From Atlantibacter sp. RC6 (lineage in GTDB: Bacteria > Pseudomonadota > Gammaproteobacteria > Enterobacterales > Enterobacteriaceae): a DNA stretch of 64,000 bases. This document shows, in pieces, positions 37,124 to 49,059 of this stretch. The translations under genes and the position numbers were made by a program. A model generated the notes under the pieces. It worked only from the letters and a program-made list of their open reading frames with translations. It was not told the DNA's origin and made no database searches. Every line of letters starts with the position of its first letter. The stretch's first letter is position 1. The stretch spans positions 186,001 to 250,000 of the forward strand of contig NZ_JACHZE010000004.1 in assembly GCF_014193285.1 (NCBI RefSeq). The letters are read 5' to 3'.

Positions 37124-37279
37124 GTGAACCCCTGATCAACATTCCTGGTTAAAAACAAGCAAAGATGGCCCGTCCTTTTTACGTGGGCCACCTAAGGTAA
37201 CGTTTCGCTACAGCGTTTGACCGCGCAAACTGAAAAACGTCACGTTAAAAAGTAAAAATTAGGGCAATTATGCGCAGGA

Positions 37280-37308
37280 GCCCGCGGCCAGGGCAAGCCG
37301 CCGCGGGC
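37280..37308. terminator. GC-rich hairpin downstream of dctA
   Basis: An 8-bp stem GCCCGCGG/CCGCGGGC lies 12 nt after the dctA stop. There is no T-run next to it, so it could be a transcript-end stabiliser rather than an intrinsic terminator. Confidence 0.35.
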
Positions 37309-37320
37309 AAATGAGTGATA

Positions 37321-38667
<1,347 letters not shown>

Positions 38668-38784
38668 CTAAAAATAACACCCACCAAACGACGCAGATAT
38701 AACAATGAATCAAAATTGAAACATAAATGTTAAAAAACATGAGCTGACTCGCACCAGCCCATGTCGTCACGCTGCGTTAAAACC

Positions 38785-40779
38785 TCATACTTTCGGGTGA
38801 GGTAACCAGTTTTTTTCGAACTCGGCTGGCGTCACCGCTTTGCCAAACAGATATCCCTGAGCAACGACCACACCCGCGTCAGCCAGCCACTGGCGCTGGG
38901 CATCGTTTTCCACCCCTTCAGCAATCACGTCCAGCTCCATGCTTTTCGCCATCGCGATAATCGCGGAGACCATACTGTGGTCGTCCGGGAGGCCTTCTAC
39001 GAAGTTTCTGTCGATTTTTAACACATCCACCGGCACGGACTTCATATGATGCAAGTGACGCAGGCTGGCGTAACCCATGCCAAAATCATCCAGCGCAATG
39101 CGCACCCCGGCCTGGCGCAGCGGGCGCAGAATGTTAACCGCCGCGTCCGGATCGTCGATACGTCGGCTTTCGGTCACTTCGAGGATCAGGGTGCCCGGTT
39201 TGATGTGATAACGCGACAGCAGCTCCAGCACGTCGTTCATCATATTGTGATGCAATAACTGGAGCGCCGAGAGGTTCACCGACAGCGGCAAATCAATATT
39301 GCGCGACTGCCAGGCCGCCAGCAGCCGGCAGGACTCTTCCAGGATCCAGTGTCCCACCGTGACCATCAATCCGCAGGACTCAATGCGGTCGATTAAATCT
39401 TCCGGCAACGTCCAGTTACCGTCCGGCTGTTTCTGGCGCAGCAACACTTCCGCACTGACCAGTTCACCGCTGCGTAAATCCACCTGCGGCTGTAGCCAGA
39501 TGGCGAACCGATCGCTGTCCAGCGCGGTAATAATGTCGCTCTCTTCGGTCAGACGCTTTTGCGCCAGTGCCATCTGTACCGGATCGAAGAACTGGATCTG
39601 GTTTTTGCCTTTGCGGCGGGCGCTGAAGGCGGCGGATATCGCCCGACGGTAAAGCTGCTCCGGGCTCAGGCCGCCGTAGAACATAGCGATGCCGATACTG
39701 GCGGTGGGGCGTAGCTGAATACCGTTAATCGGCAGCTTTTCACCCAGTTCTTTTTGCAGGCGCTGCGCCAGGGTAATGGCGTGCCAGGGCTCTTTTACGC
39801 CGTGAGCGATAATCGCGAAATCGTAATGGCTGACCTGCGCCAGCACCATGCGCGGCGGCAGCGCCGCTTTGAGTTTGCTCACCAGCGTCAGCAGCAGGAC
39901 TTCACGCTGTTCTTCATTTAATACCCCCGCGACGTCCTGCAATGTTTCGCAGGCAATCACCAACAGCGCCAGCGGGTGGCTGTTGCCGGTGGACTGCTCC
40001 AGCAGCGCCATCAACAGCGGCTTATTGGGTAATTCCGTTGCCGGGAAGCGCGTGGCCTGCGAGGTGATTTCTTCGTGCTGGCGCAGCAGCGTTTGCTGAT
40101 TGCGGTTGTAGCTGCGCACCAGCATGGCAATCTCATCGTCATGATGCAGGCGCGGCAGGGTCAGTTGGTGCCCCAGCACATCCTGGGCGTCCAGATGGTT
40201 GAGCTCGCGCGCCAGTTTGCGCAACGGACGCACCATCAGCCGGTTGATGCACCAGGTGATCGCCACAGACAGCATCAGCGACAGCAGCAGCCACGAAGTC
40301 ACCAGCGTCGAAATGGCGCTGATTATGAATTTGTACATCCGCCAGGAGTCCGCCTGCAGCACCAGATAGGCCAGCGGCTGCGGATTGGCGGGGCGCTCCA
40401 GCGAATAGAGCGGCAGAGAGATTTGCACCGGAATTTCAAAAATACGCGCGATCATGACCGGAATCGGTCTTTCCGGCGTAAAACTCAAGCGCAACGCCTG
40501 GAACTGATTGGGCAGCACCACATCCGCACGGCTGATGATGCCAGCGGGTTTGATCTGCTTAAGGATGGCCTCGGCTTCCGGGATATCGGCTTTCAGCACG
40601 GCAGCGGAAAGCGGCAGGCGCACGGAACGGGCAATGCTTTCCATCTGCATCGCGGTGTGATAACGATTTTGCTGTGCGAAATGGAAAAGCAAAATCACAA
40701 CAAAAATGAAAATAAAAACCACAGCGACGGCAGAAACCATCGCCATCTGCTTTATCGTTAACGAACGACTGACTCGCAA
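38785..40779 (-). CDS. pdeK: PdeK (YhjK), HAMP-GGDEF-EAL membrane protein
   Basis: 664 residues, TTG start with GGAG 8 nt upstream. There is a transmembrane helix near 12-33, a periplasmic loop, a second helix near 150-175, then HAMP, a degenerate GGDEF (SHYDF where GGDEF is expected) and an EAL domain. The EAL box reads EVL (SAEVLLRQ), the metal and loop-6 motifs [10 protein letters not shown] and ILEVTESR are intact. It may hydrolyse c-di-GMP or act as a receptor. In E. coli yhjK sits beside bcsC; here pgaABCD takes that place. Confidence 0.94.
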   Translation of the reverse strand: MRVSRSLTIKQMAMVSAVAVVFIFIFVVILLFHFAQQNRYHTAMQMESIARSVRLPLSAAVLKADIPEAEAILKQIKPAGIISRADVVLPNQFQALRLSFTPERPIPVMIARIFEIPVQISLPLYSLERPANPQPLAYLVLQADSWRMYKFIISAISTLVTSWLLLSLMLSVAITWCINRLMVRPLRKLARELNHLDAQDVLGHQLTLPRLHHDDEIAMLVRSYNRNQQTLLRQHEEITSQATRFPATELPNKPLLMALLEQSTGNSHPLALLVIACETLQDVAGVLNEEQREVLLLTLVSKLKAALPPRMVLAQVSHYDFAIIAHGVKEPWHAITLAQRLQKELGEKLPINGIQLRPTASIGIAMFYGGLSPEQLYRRAISAAFSARRKGKNQIQFFDPVQMALAQKRLTEESDIITALDSDRFAIWLQPQVDLRSGELVSAEVLLRQKQPDGNWTLPEDLIDRIESCGLMVTVGHWILEESCRLLAAWQSRNIDLPLSVNLSALQLLHHNMMNDVLELLSRYHIKPGTLILEVTESRRIDDPDAAVNILRPLRQAGVRIALDDFGMGYASLRHLHHMKSVPVDVLKIDRNFVEGLPDDHSMVSAIIAMAKSMELDVIAEGVENDAQRQWLADAGVVVAQGYLFGKAVTPAEFEKNWLPHPKV

Positions 40780-41593
40780 GCTCTTTCTCCAAAGATACGG
40801 CTACTCGCAGGATACGCTCATCATTACCCTGCGCGGCCAGAGTATACTGCATTGCGGGGAGTTTTAATCAGGCCCGGCAGGGCTTTAAAGATTAATCCGG
40901 CTGCGCCTTCGCCGCACGCAAATCGTCTGCGCCTGTTGTTATCCTCTGGCGAAGAGTATAGACGCTAAGGTCATCATCATTAGCGGTTATTGCCAGTGTA
41001 AGCCACTGTATTAACGACATCGCGCGAGCATAATCCACGGGGAAACGCCGGGAACAGCTCAGAATTATTATTCCTGCCGCATCGAAATAATCACCAGGTA
41101 ATTCATCATGGGGTAAACAAATAGCGCGTAGCTTATTTTGTCAAATATGCAATACGACGTTTGAATAATTTCCCGCCCTTTAATCCACCAGCGCACGCGT
41201 TGGCGAAATTAATTAACAACTATGGATATAAATACACTGGTTTTTCATTTGAGATGCAAAAGCAATAGCAAAATAATGCTAATCAAAGTGTACAACCCTC
41301 GTGAAACATGTCCAAAATTGTACAAAAATCCGCTTAAATATATAAGGGACAAGGCTTTGCCTGAACGAGCAAGTTTGTCTGAGATCATGATCGGCGTCAC
41401 TCTTTTGACCAACAACGCAGCAGCTAAAATTAATAATTATTAATTTTTCTTAAGAAACACCACATCACAAGTCATTGAATATACATAGATTGCTGAAAAA
41501 TTAATTTTTCAAGAATCATACTTTCAGCGGTAAAAGATTAACTATAATCCTGAGTAACTTTGTTAAGAAATAATTTTGAAGCTGTAAATAATC
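40780..41593. other. AT-rich intergenic region between pdeK and the pga promoter
   Basis: About 800 bp. The left third has average composition; from about 41100 onward it becomes strikingly AT-rich, as H-NS-silenced or recently joined DNA does. A 73-codon ATG frame at 41222 has no Shine-Dalgarno and an unlikely composition, and was not called. It probably holds the upstream control sites of pga. Confidence 0.55.
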
Positions 41594-41621
41594 TGGACAC
41601 ATAAATTTCGCTTGATATAAT
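41594..41621 (+). promoter_or_regulatory. Predicted pgaABCD promoter
   Basis: TGGACA (41594-41599), 16 nt, then TATAAT (41616-41621) preceded by TGA, an extended -10. Transcription would start near 41628 and give a leader of about 185 nt, similar to the long pgaA leader of E. coli. Confidence 0.6.
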
Positions 41622-41627
41622 TTTTGC

Positions 41628-41813
41628 GTTTTCACCTGTGAATAGGGAGTTTCACAAATATCTCTGACCGGGTGGTCAATAAGCCTTTCGTATGAATTTA
41701 CTTATGAAATCTGGGGAAAGTTCGTCATTCTCCGACCTTGTTTTGTACGTATTGCAATAGGCAATGTGTAGCGTTGACTGTCTCGGGCAGGAATAAAAAA
41801 TATAAGGGGTGTT
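41628..41813 (+). promoter_or_regulatory. pgaA mRNA leader with CsrA-type GGA sites
   Basis: The predicted leader has GGA motifs near 41646, 41715 and 41790, followed by the AAGGGG Shine-Dalgarno. In E. coli CsrA binds several GGA sites in the pgaA leader and represses translation. The sites here are similar in kind; binding is not shown. Confidence 0.45.
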
Positions 41814-44270
41814 ATGCGTACCGCACAGCAATATAAAAAGATTGCCTTCAGGCAAGGTTTAAGAGCGTCCTGCGCTCTGGGTTTATGTTTATTTTTTCCC
41901 ATCCTGGCAAACGCAGCGGATAGCAACTACGACCAACTCATTATTCAGGCGCGTGAAGGGAATACGCGCGGGTTGCTCGATTATATGCGTGCCCAGGAAC
42001 AACAAAATGAGCTGAATGCCAACCAGGTGGCCGACTGGCTACAGGTGGCGGGATGGTCAGGCAATGATGCGGAAGTGACCCGCGTCTGGCAGCGCTATCA
42101 CACCAGTATGGATATCCCCGTCAGGGGCGTCGCTGCCGCCGCGCGGGCGTATCGCAATCAAAAGCAGTGGAATACCTCGCTCAGTTTATGGGAGCAGGCG
42201 CGCCAGATTGAGCCCAAAAACGAGGACCTGCACGTCGGTTGGGTCATGACGCTGGCAGACGCGAAGCAAAATTATCGCGCCCTGGAGGAGGCCGAAGCGA
42301 TGCTGGTCGCCGATCCAAGCGCCAGGAACTATCAGCTGCTGGCTTATGTGTATCGTTCGCAGGGTAAAAGCTGGGATACGCTGTTCGCCACCACCCGCGC
42401 CGAAGGGATTGAGCCAACTAATGCCGAACTGGAAAAGTCGCTGCTCGGCACGCTGTCGGCCAACCGCATCTCCGGCCCGGCGCTGAATATGTCGCAGTCC
42501 GCCAACATTTCTCCGCAATTTGAACGCACCCTGGAAGCCGACGCCGCCGCAGAACTGGTACGCATGTCTTTCACTTCCACCCGCAACGAGCGCGAACGCT
42601 TTTTAGTGGCCGATAAAGCCCTCGCCCGTTACGACGTGTTGCTGAATAAATGGAAAGACAATCCCGATGCCGCGGTGGAATATCGCCGCGCCCGCGTGGA
42701 CCGCCTCGGCGCGCTGTTGAACCGTAACCGCTACAGCGAAGTGGTCAGCGAGTATGAATCTCTGTTGGCCGACGGCAAACCGGTGCCGGATTACGCCCGC
42801 CGCTGGGCCGCTTCGGCGTATCTGGCCGACCGTAAACCCCAGGAAGCGCAAAAGCTGTTTTCCGAGCTGTTCGGGCCAACCAACGCCGTGAACCTGCCCA
42901 CCGACGATGAACAGGATCTGTTCTATGCCTACATGGAAAGCGAGAACTACGCCTTAGCCCAGCAGGAAGTGGGGCAGATCCTCGCAAAAAGCCCGTACCA
43001 GCGGCACTTCTACGGCTCGCCGACGCCGGGGCCGAACGATAAGTGGCTACTGGGCCGCACCCTGCTGGTGCAGTACGAGGTGATGACCAACGACCTGCCC
43101 GCCGCCGAAAAACTCAGCTATAACCTGGCGCGCAGCGCGCCGGGCAACCAGGGGCTGGTGATTAACTACGCGTCGGTACTGGACGCGCGCGGATTACCCC
43201 GCGCCGCCGAGCGGGAGTTGAAAATCGCCGAAGCGCTGGAGCCTTCTAACCTGGAGCTGGAACGCCAGCAGGCCTACGTCGCGCTCGATCTCCAGGAGTG
43301 GCGGCAAATGGATCTGCTGACCGATGACGTGGTCGACCGGAGCGCTGAAGATCCGGCCACCCAGCGTCTCGACCGCATCCGCGATATTCACCATAAATCG
43401 GAACTGCGCATCAGCGGCTCGCAGGGCATTGACTCCGACAGCCCGGTGAGCGGTAGCCACGACTTCACACTCAACTCGGCGATTTATGGCCCGCCGATGG
43501 GCGATAACTGGCGGCTGTTCGCCGGGTTCAACTACGCCAACAGCGAGTTTGAAGAAGGCAAAGGCATTACCCGGGATGCGCTGGGCGGTATCGAATGGCG
43601 CGCCCGCGATTACTGGGTTGAAGCCGAGCTATCGAACCGCAACTACAACGGCGGCAATAAGTTAGGTGCACGGCTCTCCGGCTGGCACGACTTCAACGAT
43701 AACTGGCGTGTCGGCGGTTCCGCCGAGCGGCTGTCGCAAAACACCCCGCTGCGCGCCATGCGTAACGACGTAACGGCGGATGGCGGCACCGCGTATGTAC
43801 GCTGGTATCAGAACGAGCGCCGGGAATACCAGCTCAGCGTCGCGCCGAGCTGGTTCTCTGACGGCAACAACCGCTGGGAATTCGGCCTGAGCGGCAAAGA
43901 GCGGATGTTGACCCGTCCGACTTTCACGCTCGATTTCACCCCCAGCCTGTACGGCAGCACCAACAGCAAAGAGAACGTGCCCTACTTCAACCCGAAACAG
44001 GACTTTTCCGTTACGCCCGCGATTCAGGCGGAACACATCATGTACCGCCGTTACGAAACGGTATGGAGCCAACAGTTTGCCGCAGGCGTAGGTGCCTACT
44101 GGCAGAAAAATTACGACACCGGTTTGATTACCCAGGTGGGATACGGTCAGCGGTTGCAGTTAAACAATACCTTCGATGCCGGCGTCATGTTGACCTGGGA
44201 CAAACGTCCCTACGACGGGAAACGTGAGCAAAACCTTGGCGTCGCCTTTGATCTGAATGTACGGTTTTAA
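41814..44270 (+). CDS. pgaA: PgaA, PNAG outer-membrane export porin
   Basis: 818 residues (E. coli PgaA 807). A signal peptide ends near LANAADS, followed by a periplasmic TPR region (about 30-520; repeats such as ALEPSNLELERQQAYVAL) that guides the polymer, then a C-terminal beta-barrel (LFAGFNYANSEFEE, QRLQLNNTFDAG, ending VAFDLNVRF) forming the outer-membrane pore. First gene of pgaABCD. It exports partially deacetylated poly-beta-1,6-GlcNAc. Confidence 0.96.
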   Translation: MRTAQQYKKIAFRQGLRASCALGLCLFFPILANAADSNYDQLIIQAREGNTRGLLDYMRAQEQQNELNANQVADWLQVAGWSGNDAEVTRVWQRYHTSMDIPVRGVAAAARAYRNQKQWNTSLSLWEQARQIEPKNEDLHVGWVMTLADAKQNYRALEEAEAMLVADPSARNYQLLAYVYRSQGKSWDTLFATTRAEGIEPTNAELEKSLLGTLSANRISGPALNMSQSANISPQFERTLEADAAAELVRMSFTSTRNERERFLVADKALARYDVLLNKWKDNPDAAVEYRRARVDRLGALLNRNRYSEVVSEYESLLADGKPVPDYARRWAASAYLADRKPQEAQKLFSELFGPTNAVNLPTDDEQDLFYAYMESENYALAQQEVGQILAKSPYQRHFYGSPTPGPNDKWLLGRTLLVQYEVMTNDLPAAEKLSYNLARSAPGNQGLVINYASVLDARGLPRAAERELKIAEALEPSNLELERQQAYVALDLQEWRQMDLLTDDVVDRSAEDPATQRLDRIRDIHHKSELRISGSQGIDSDSPVSGSHDFTLNSAIYGPPMGDNWRLFAGFNYANSEFEEGKGITRDALGGIEWRARDYWVEAELSNRNYNGGNKLGARLSGWHDFNDNWRVGGSAERLSQNTPLRAMRNDVTADGGTAYVRWYQNERREYQLSVAPSWFSDGNNRWEFGLSGKERMLTRPTFTLDFTPSLYGSTNSKENVPYFNPKQDFSVTPAIQAEHIMYRRYETVWSQQFAAGVGAYWQKNYDTGLITQVGYGQRLQLNNTFDAGVMLTWDKRPYDGKREQNLGVAFDLNVRF

Positions 44271-44279
44271 GGATTAATC

Positions 44280-46298
44280 ATGCTGAAACAAGTGTTCCGT
44301 ATCGCACTGTTGGTGGCGTCCTGGTTACTGATCACCGCCTGCGGTAACGCACAAAAGCCCCGTTTCCTGCCGCCGGATCAGCGTCCGCAGCTGGAAGCGA
44401 ACCGCCCCTGGCCGCAGAACAGCTTTCTGGTACTCGGCTACCATGACGTGGAAGATAACGCTGCCGATCAGCGCTATTTATCGGTGCGTACCAGTGCGCT
44501 GAACGATCAGATGGCCTGGCTGCGCGACCACGGCTATCACCCGGTTAGCGTTCAGCAAATTCTTGATGCCCATAATGGCGTCCGTCCGTTGCCTGCCAAA
44601 GCCGTATTACTGACCTTTGATGACGGTTACCGCAGTTTCTATGACCGCGTCTGGCCGCTGTTGCAGGCCTATAAATTCCCTGCGCTGTGGGCTCCGGTGG
44701 GAAGCTGGGTCGACGCGCCGCCGAACCAAAAGGTGAATTTCGGCGGCCTGATGACCGAGCGCAAGAAGTTCGCCACCTGGGATATGGTGCGGGAGCTAAG
44801 CAAGTCGCACCTCGTGGAAATCGGTTCCCATACCTGGAACTCGCACTACGGCAGCCAGGCCAACCCGCAGGGGAGCCAGTTACCCGCCGTCGCCAACCGG
44901 TTGTATGACAAAAACACCGGTAAATATGAAACCGACGAGCAGTTCACCCAACGTATCGAAAACGACGTGGTGCGCATTACCGATAAAATCACTCAGGTCA
45001 CCGGCAAAGCACCGCGCGCCTGGGTTTGGCCATACGGCGCGTCCAATGGCACCTCGCTGGCTATCGCCAAAAGACATGGCTACCAGATGGCGTTCACTCT
45101 CCAGGACGGCCTGGCGAACGCCAGCGATCTCAGCAGTATTCCGCGCGTGCTGATTTCCGATAACCCGAATATCCGCGAATTCGCCAACACCCTGAACCAG
45201 GTGCAGGAAGTCTGGCCGAAACGCGTGATGCATGTCGATCTCGATTATGTGTACGACAAAAATCCGGAACAGCAGAAACGCAATATCGACAAGCTGATCC
45301 AGCGCGTATTCGACATGAAAATCACCCATGTCTATTTGCAGGCCTTCGCCGACCCGACGGGCGACGGCACCGTGCGATCGGTGTACTTCAATAACAGCGT
45401 CCTGCCGGTGCGTGAAGATCTGTTTAACTATATGGCCTGGCAGTTATCCACCCGCGCGGGCGCGGTGGTGTATGCATGGATGCCGGTACTGGCCGTTGAC
45501 CTGGAAAAATCGATCCCTCGCGTGCAGGCCTGGGACCCGAAAACCAATCGGATTGCCATGGGCAAGCAGCACTATCAGCGGATATCACCGTGGAGCCCGC
45601 AAGGCCGCCAGCAAATCACTCAGCTTTACCAGGATCTGGCGCGCTACGCGTCGTTCCGCGGCGTGCTGTTCCATGACGACGCGATGCTGACGGATTTTGA
45701 AGACGCCAGCCCGGTGGCGATGAACGCCTATCACGCCGCGGGCTTCAACGGCACCATCAGCGATATTCGCAGCAACCCGGATACGTTCCAGCGCTGGACG
45801 CGCTACAAGAGCCGCTATCTGATCGACTTTACCCGCTCCCTGACTCAGGCGGTGCGGGAGATCCGCGGCCCGTATGTCAAAACCTCGCGCAACATCTACG
45901 CGATGCCGATCCTCGAACCGGAAAGCGAAGCCTGGTTTGCGCAAAACATGAACGATTTTCTCTCAACCTACGACTGGGTCGCGCCGATGGCGATGCCACT
46001 TATGGAAGGCGTGCCGTTAAACGAGAGTAATGCCTGGCTGGATAAGCTGGTACGAACAGTCGCAAAAGACCCGAATGCCCTGAATAAGACGGTCTTTGAA
46101 CTTCAGGCCAGGGACTGGAACAAGGATGACAATCACTCGGAAATCAGCGGTGCGCAGTTAGCCGAATGGATGAAGCAGCTCCAGATGAGCGGCGCCAGAC
46201 ACTTTGGTTACTACCCTGATGATTTCATAAACGATAAGCCTGAGATGTCGCAAGTCAGACCGGCATTCTCATCTTACTGGTATCCGAAAAATGATTGA
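44280..46298 (+). CDS. pgaB: PgaB, PNAG N-deacetylase/hydrolase lipoprotein
   Basis: 672 residues. Lipobox LLITACG gives an outer-membrane lipoprotein with Cys21. The NodB-like deacetylase domain follows ([15 protein letters not shown] with the catalytic Asp pair; SHTWNSHYG with the metal His residues; WPYGASNG). The C-terminal GH153-type domain ([37 protein letters not shown]) binds and cleaves PNAG. Partial deacetylation is needed for export. The gap from pgaA is 9 bp, and it overlaps pgaC by 8 bp. Confidence 0.96.
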   Translation: MLKQVFRIALLVASWLLITACGNAQKPRFLPPDQRPQLEANRPWPQNSFLVLGYHDVEDNAADQRYLSVRTSALNDQMAWLRDHGYHPVSVQQILDAHNGVRPLPAKAVLLTFDDGYRSFYDRVWPLLQAYKFPALWAPVGSWVDAPPNQKVNFGGLMTERKKFATWDMVRELSKSHLVEIGSHTWNSHYGSQANPQGSQLPAVANRLYDKNTGKYETDEQFTQRIENDVVRITDKITQVTGKAPRAWVWPYGASNGTSLAIAKRHGYQMAFTLQDGLANASDLSSIPRVLISDNPNIREFANTLNQVQEVWPKRVMHVDLDYVYDKNPEQQKRNIDKLIQRVFDMKITHVYLQAFADPTGDGTVRSVYFNNSVLPVREDLFNYMAWQLSTRAGAVVYAWMPVLAVDLEKSIPRVQAWDPKTNRIAMGKQHYQRISPWSPQGRQQITQLYQDLARYASFRGVLFHDDAMLTDFEDASPVAMNAYHAAGFNGTISDIRSNPDTFQRWTRYKSRYLIDFTRSLTQAVREIRGPYVKTSRNIYAMPILEPESEAWFAQNMNDFLSTYDWVAPMAMPLMEGVPLNESNAWLDKLVRTVAKDPNALNKTVFELQARDWNKDDNHSEISGAQLAEWMKQLQMSGARHFGYYPDDFINDKPEMSQVRPAFSSYWYPKND

Positions 46299-47619
46299 TC
46301 GCTTAATAGCTTTTCTCGTTCTTTGCCTGGTATTCAGTATCCCGCTCGGCGTGGCGGTGATCTTTACCGGCGAAATGATGCTGAACTTCGTGTTCTTCTG
46401 GCCGCTGTTTATGTCCGCCATCTGGATCACCGGCGGGATTTACTTCTGGTTCTATCGCGAGCGCAAATGGCCGTGGGGCAAAGATGTGCCCCCGCCGGTG
46501 CTGGAAGGCAACCCGCTGATTTCCATTCTGATCCCCTGTTACAACGAGGGGCTGAACGCGCGGGAAACGATAGAAGCCGCCATGGCGCAGCGCTATGAAA
46601 ACATTGAAGTGATCGCCATTAACGACGGTTCTTCCGATAACACCGCCGAGGTGCTCGACCAACTGGCTGCGGAGTATCCGCGCCTGCGGGTGATCCACCT
46701 GGCGGAAAACCAGGGGAAAGCGGTGGCGCTGAAAACCGGGGCCGCCGCCGCGCGCAGCGACTTCCTGGTGTGTATCGACGGCGATGCCTTGCTGGATCGC
46801 GATACCGCCGCCTATCTGGTCGCGCCGCTGTTGCAGTTCCCACGCGTCGGCGCGGTGACCGGCAACCCGCGCATCCGCACCCGCTCCACGCTGATTGGCC
46901 GCGTGCAGGTGGGGGAATTCTCCTCCATCATCGGGCTGATTAAGCGTACCCAGCGTATTTACGGGCAGGTGTTTACCGTTTCCGGGGTGATCGCCGCGTT
47001 CCGCCGCAGCGCACTGGCGGAAGTGGGCTACTGGAGCCCGGATATGATCACCGAAGACATTGATATCAGCTGGAAATTGCAGCTGCGCCACTGGTCAATC
47101 TTCTTCGAACCGCGCGCGCTGTGCTGGATTTTGATGCCGGAAACGCTAAAAGGCCTGTGGAAACAGCGTCTGCGCTGGGCGCAGGGCGGCGCGGAAGTGT
47201 TCCTGGTGAATATGCGCCGCCTGGCCGCCTGGGAATATCGCCGCATGTGGCCGCTGTACTGGGAGTTTACGCTCTCCACCACCTGGGCCTTTGCCTACGC
47301 CATGAGCGTGGCGCTGTTTGTGCTGGGTTACCTGGTGCCGATGCCAGAAGACCTGAAAATCCACAGCCTGTTCCCGCCGGCCTTTACCGGGCTGATGTTA
47401 GGCGTGGTGTGTTTAGTGCAGTTCCTGGTCAGCCTGCTGATTGAGCGCCGCTATGAAAAGGGCATCGCCGGCTCGCTGTTCTGGGTGATTTGGTTCCCGG
47501 TGGTGTACTGGATGCTGAGTTTGTTCACTACCCTCGTGGCCTTCCCGAAAGTCATGTTGAAACGCCAGCGCGCCCGCGCGCGTTGGGTGAGCCCTGACCG
47601 TGGTATTGGGAGAATATAA
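46291..47619 (+). CDS. pgaC: PgaC, PNAG synthase (GT2 glycosyltransferase)
   Basis: 442 residues, the E. coli PgaC length. The GT2 motifs are intact: [32 protein letters not shown] and QRLRWAQGG (the Q-x-x-R-W signature). Two N-terminal and two to three C-terminal membrane helices enclose the cytoplasmic catalytic domain. With PgaD it polymerises UDP-GlcNAc into poly-beta-1,6-GlcNAc, and in E. coli the PgaCD complex is activated by c-di-GMP. The gene overlaps pgaB by 8 bp. Confidence 0.97.
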   Translation: MIDRLIAFLVLCLVFSIPLGVAVIFTGEMMLNFVFFWPLFMSAIWITGGIYFWFYRERKWPWGKDVPPPVLEGNPLISILIPCYNEGLNARETIEAAMAQRYENIEVIAINDGSSDNTAEVLDQLAAEYPRLRVIHLAENQGKAVALKTGAAAARSDFLVCIDGDALLDRDTAAYLVAPLLQFPRVGAVTGNPRIRTRSTLIGRVQVGEFSSIIGLIKRTQRIYGQVFTVSGVIAAFRRSALAEVGYWSPDMITEDIDISWKLQLRHWSIFFEPRALCWILMPETLKGLWKQRLRWAQGGAEVFLVNMRRLAAWEYRRMWPLYWEFTLSTTWAFAYAMSVALFVLGYLVPMPEDLKIHSLFPPAFTGLMLGVVCLVQFLVSLLIERRYEKGIAGSLFWVIWFPVVYWMLSLFTTLVAFPKVMLKRQRARARWVSPDRGIGRI

Positions 47620-47621
47620 CG

Positions 47622-48122
47622 ATGGAACATCCATTAATATTCACTGAACAGCGCAAGCTGCCGAAGTTTATCGATTTTTTGATGACCGTTGCCGCCTGGC
47701 TGGGATTCGCTTATCTGATCTATCTTGGGCTGGTTAAAGCGCTGTCGGAAAACGCCTTTATGGGGCCGCGCCCGTTTGAATCCACCCTGGTTACCCTGGC
47801 GCTGTATTTCCTTATCGCGCTGATGAACGGGCTGGTGCTGATCCTGTGGGCTAAATATAACCAGCTACGCTTTCGCGTGGAGCGCCGCAAACGCCGTCCG
47901 GCGCTGGCGGCCAAAGAGCTGGCGGTCAGTTTCCATATCACCCCGGAACTGGTCACCGAGCTGAATAAAGCGCGCGTGCTCACGGTGCATCACAATTCTA
48001 CAGGCGGGATTTCGTATGTGGATATTAAGCAGGGGATCAACGATAACCTGCTGCCCGCCCCGCCACTAAAGCTGCAAATGGTGTCCCCGCCGCTGCGCCA
48101 AAGGACACCCGCGACGTTGTAG
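47622..48122 (+). CDS. pgaD: PgaD, PNAG synthase subunit
   Basis: 166 residues, somewhat longer than the 137-residue E. coli PgaD because of a C-terminal tail. Two membrane helices (FLMTVAAWLGFAYLIYLGL and TLALYFLIALMNGLVLILW) followed by a basic cytoplasmic segment (RVERRKRRPALAAK). It binds PgaC and forms the c-di-GMP receptor in E. coli. It starts 2 bp after the pgaC stop and ends the operon before a strong terminator. Confidence 0.92.
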   Translation: MEHPLIFTEQRKLPKFIDFLMTVAAWLGFAYLIYLGLVKALSENAFMGPRPFESTLVTLALYFLIALMNGLVLILWAKYNQLRFRVERRKRRPALAAKELAVSFHITPELVTELNKARVLTVHHNSTGGISYVDIKQGINDNLLPAPPLKLQMVSPPLRQRTPATL

Positions 48123-48136
48123 AGGGGCAATAAGTG

Positions 48137-48164
48137 AAAACGCCAGCGAAACGCTGGCGTTTTT
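48137..48164 (+). terminator. Intrinsic terminator of pgaABCD
   Basis: CGCCAGCG/CGCTGGCG stem with an AAA loop, flanked by AAAA and a T-run, 15 nt after the pgaD stop. Confidence 0.88.
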
Positions 48165-48192
48165 GTCTGGATTCGTGGCCGCAATTAAATGT

Positions 48193-48242
48193 ATATCCCA
48201 TTGACATATCCCATGAGACTTTTAATCTTATAGTTTAAAAGT
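48193..48242 (+). promoter_or_regulatory. Probable vapB promoter and operator
   Basis: TTGACA at 48201-48206 lies between two direct repeats ATATCCCAT (48193-48201 and 48206-48214). A perfect 8-bp inverted repeat ACTTTTAA-N9-TTAAAAGT (48218-48242) follows. The layout fits autorepression by a VapB(C) complex. vapB starts 20 nt downstream. Confidence 0.55.
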
Positions 48243-48261
48243 TGTACACATAGCGGAGGCC

Positions 48262-48495
48262 ATGATGGGAAAAACGACGGTATTCAAGAGCAACCGCAGT
48301 CAGGCGGTTCGCTTGCCAAAAGCCGTTTCGTTACCGGAAGACGTTAAGCATGTTGAGATTGTCGCAGTTGGCCGTACCCGTATCATCACGCCCGCAGGAG
48401 AACGCTGGGATAGCTGGTTTGATGGCGAGGGAGTCAGCGATGACTTTATGTCCGACAGGGACCAACCGGCGGCGCAAAACAGGGATGATTTTTGA
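48262..48495 (+). CDS. vapB: VapB-type antitoxin (AbrB/MazE fold), orphan
   Basis: 77 residues (75 if the second Met is used) with GGAGG upstream. The N-terminal swapped-hairpin AbrB domain is clear (TTVFKSNRSQAVRLPKAVSL, VEIVAVGRTRIITP), and the C-terminal part (WDSWFDGEGVSDDFM) is the toxin-binding arm. VapB neutralises the PIN-domain RNase VapC and represses its own operon. Here the vapC gene that should begin at the overlapping TGATG is deleted after a few codons, so this is an orphan antitoxin. Confidence 0.85.
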   Translation: MMGKTTVFKSNRSQAVRLPKAVSLPEDVKHVEIVAVGRTRIITPAGERWDSWFDGEGVSDDFMSDRDQPAAQNRDDF

Positions 48496-48542
48496 TGCTT
48501 AAGTATCTCCATACTCCATCTACGAAGCAACGAACGTTGTGA
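48495..48542 (+). pseudogene. vapC remnant, 15 codons
   Basis: The ATG overlaps the vapB stop as TGATG, the usual vapBC coupling. It reads MLKY like the start of enterobacterial VapC (MLKYMLDTN...), then diverges and stops at codon 16 inside the 3' end of the tacT-like gene. The PIN domain and its acidic residues are gone. The junction is probably where the adjacent TacAT module was joined. Confidence 0.6.
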
Positions 48543-49059
48543 GTTTTTCAAACTGGCTACACGGAAAGAACATTGTTCGCGTATCCTGACGAGAAAGAAC
48601 GAACCCCAGCGATCGATAAAATGCCACCGCGCTTTCATCTTTTGCCTCGACAAATAATGCGTAAATTCCCACTACCCCCGCCGTTAGCCAGGTACGTTTA
48701 ATCGCATCGAAAATGAGTTTTTCTCCAAACCCATAGCCCTGCGCCCGTTGATCAATCGCCAGTCTGCCTAACAATACGCAGGGCAGATTTTTATAAGGGA
48801 GTTTTCGTTGCTGGCTGGCAGATAAATGCGCCCTTTCGTAAGAGGCACCGGAAAGGGTATAAAAACCCAAAATTTCCGGTACGGTTTCATTCGTCACAAG
48901 CACATAGCAGCGCAATATTCGCCGCTGTTGCTGAACGGGCATTTGCTGTTTTAGAAAGTTATCTAACTGCATTACACCACAGCAAAAATTCTCATACCGG
49001 TAGGTTTTATTGAGATCAAAAGGCTCGATCCTGAGCGTTATTTTTTCTGCCACATCCAT
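48520..49059 (-). CDS. TacT-type GNAT toxin (tRNA acetyltransferase family)
   Basis: 179 residues, GNAT fold, length typical of TacT/AtaT-like toxins paired with DUF1778. The acetyl-CoA loop is seen in LAIDQRAQGYGFGEKLIFDA and the catalytic Tyr region in AVAFYRSLGFVL. FYTLSGAS in the first half is also typical of the group. TacT acetylates the amino group of aminoacyl-tRNA and blocks translation. The start codon overlaps the antitoxin gene by 22 bp, giving a coupled two-gene unit. Its 3' end overlaps the vapC remnant. Confidence 0.87.
   Translation of the reverse strand: MDVAEKITLRIEPFDLNKTYRYENFCCGVMQLDNFLKQQMPVQQQRRILRCYVLVTNETVPEILGFYTLSGASYERAHLSASQQRKLPYKNLPCVLLGRLAIDQRAQGYGFGEKLIFDAIKRTWLTAGVVGIYALFVEAKDESAVAFYRSLGFVLSRQDTRTMFFPCSQFEKLTTFVAS

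Noticed and set aside
41222-41443. 73-codon ATG ORF in the AT-rich region before pgaA
   Set aside because: No Shine-Dalgarno, AT-driven composition, no recognisable domain, and it lies in what looks like a regulatory region.
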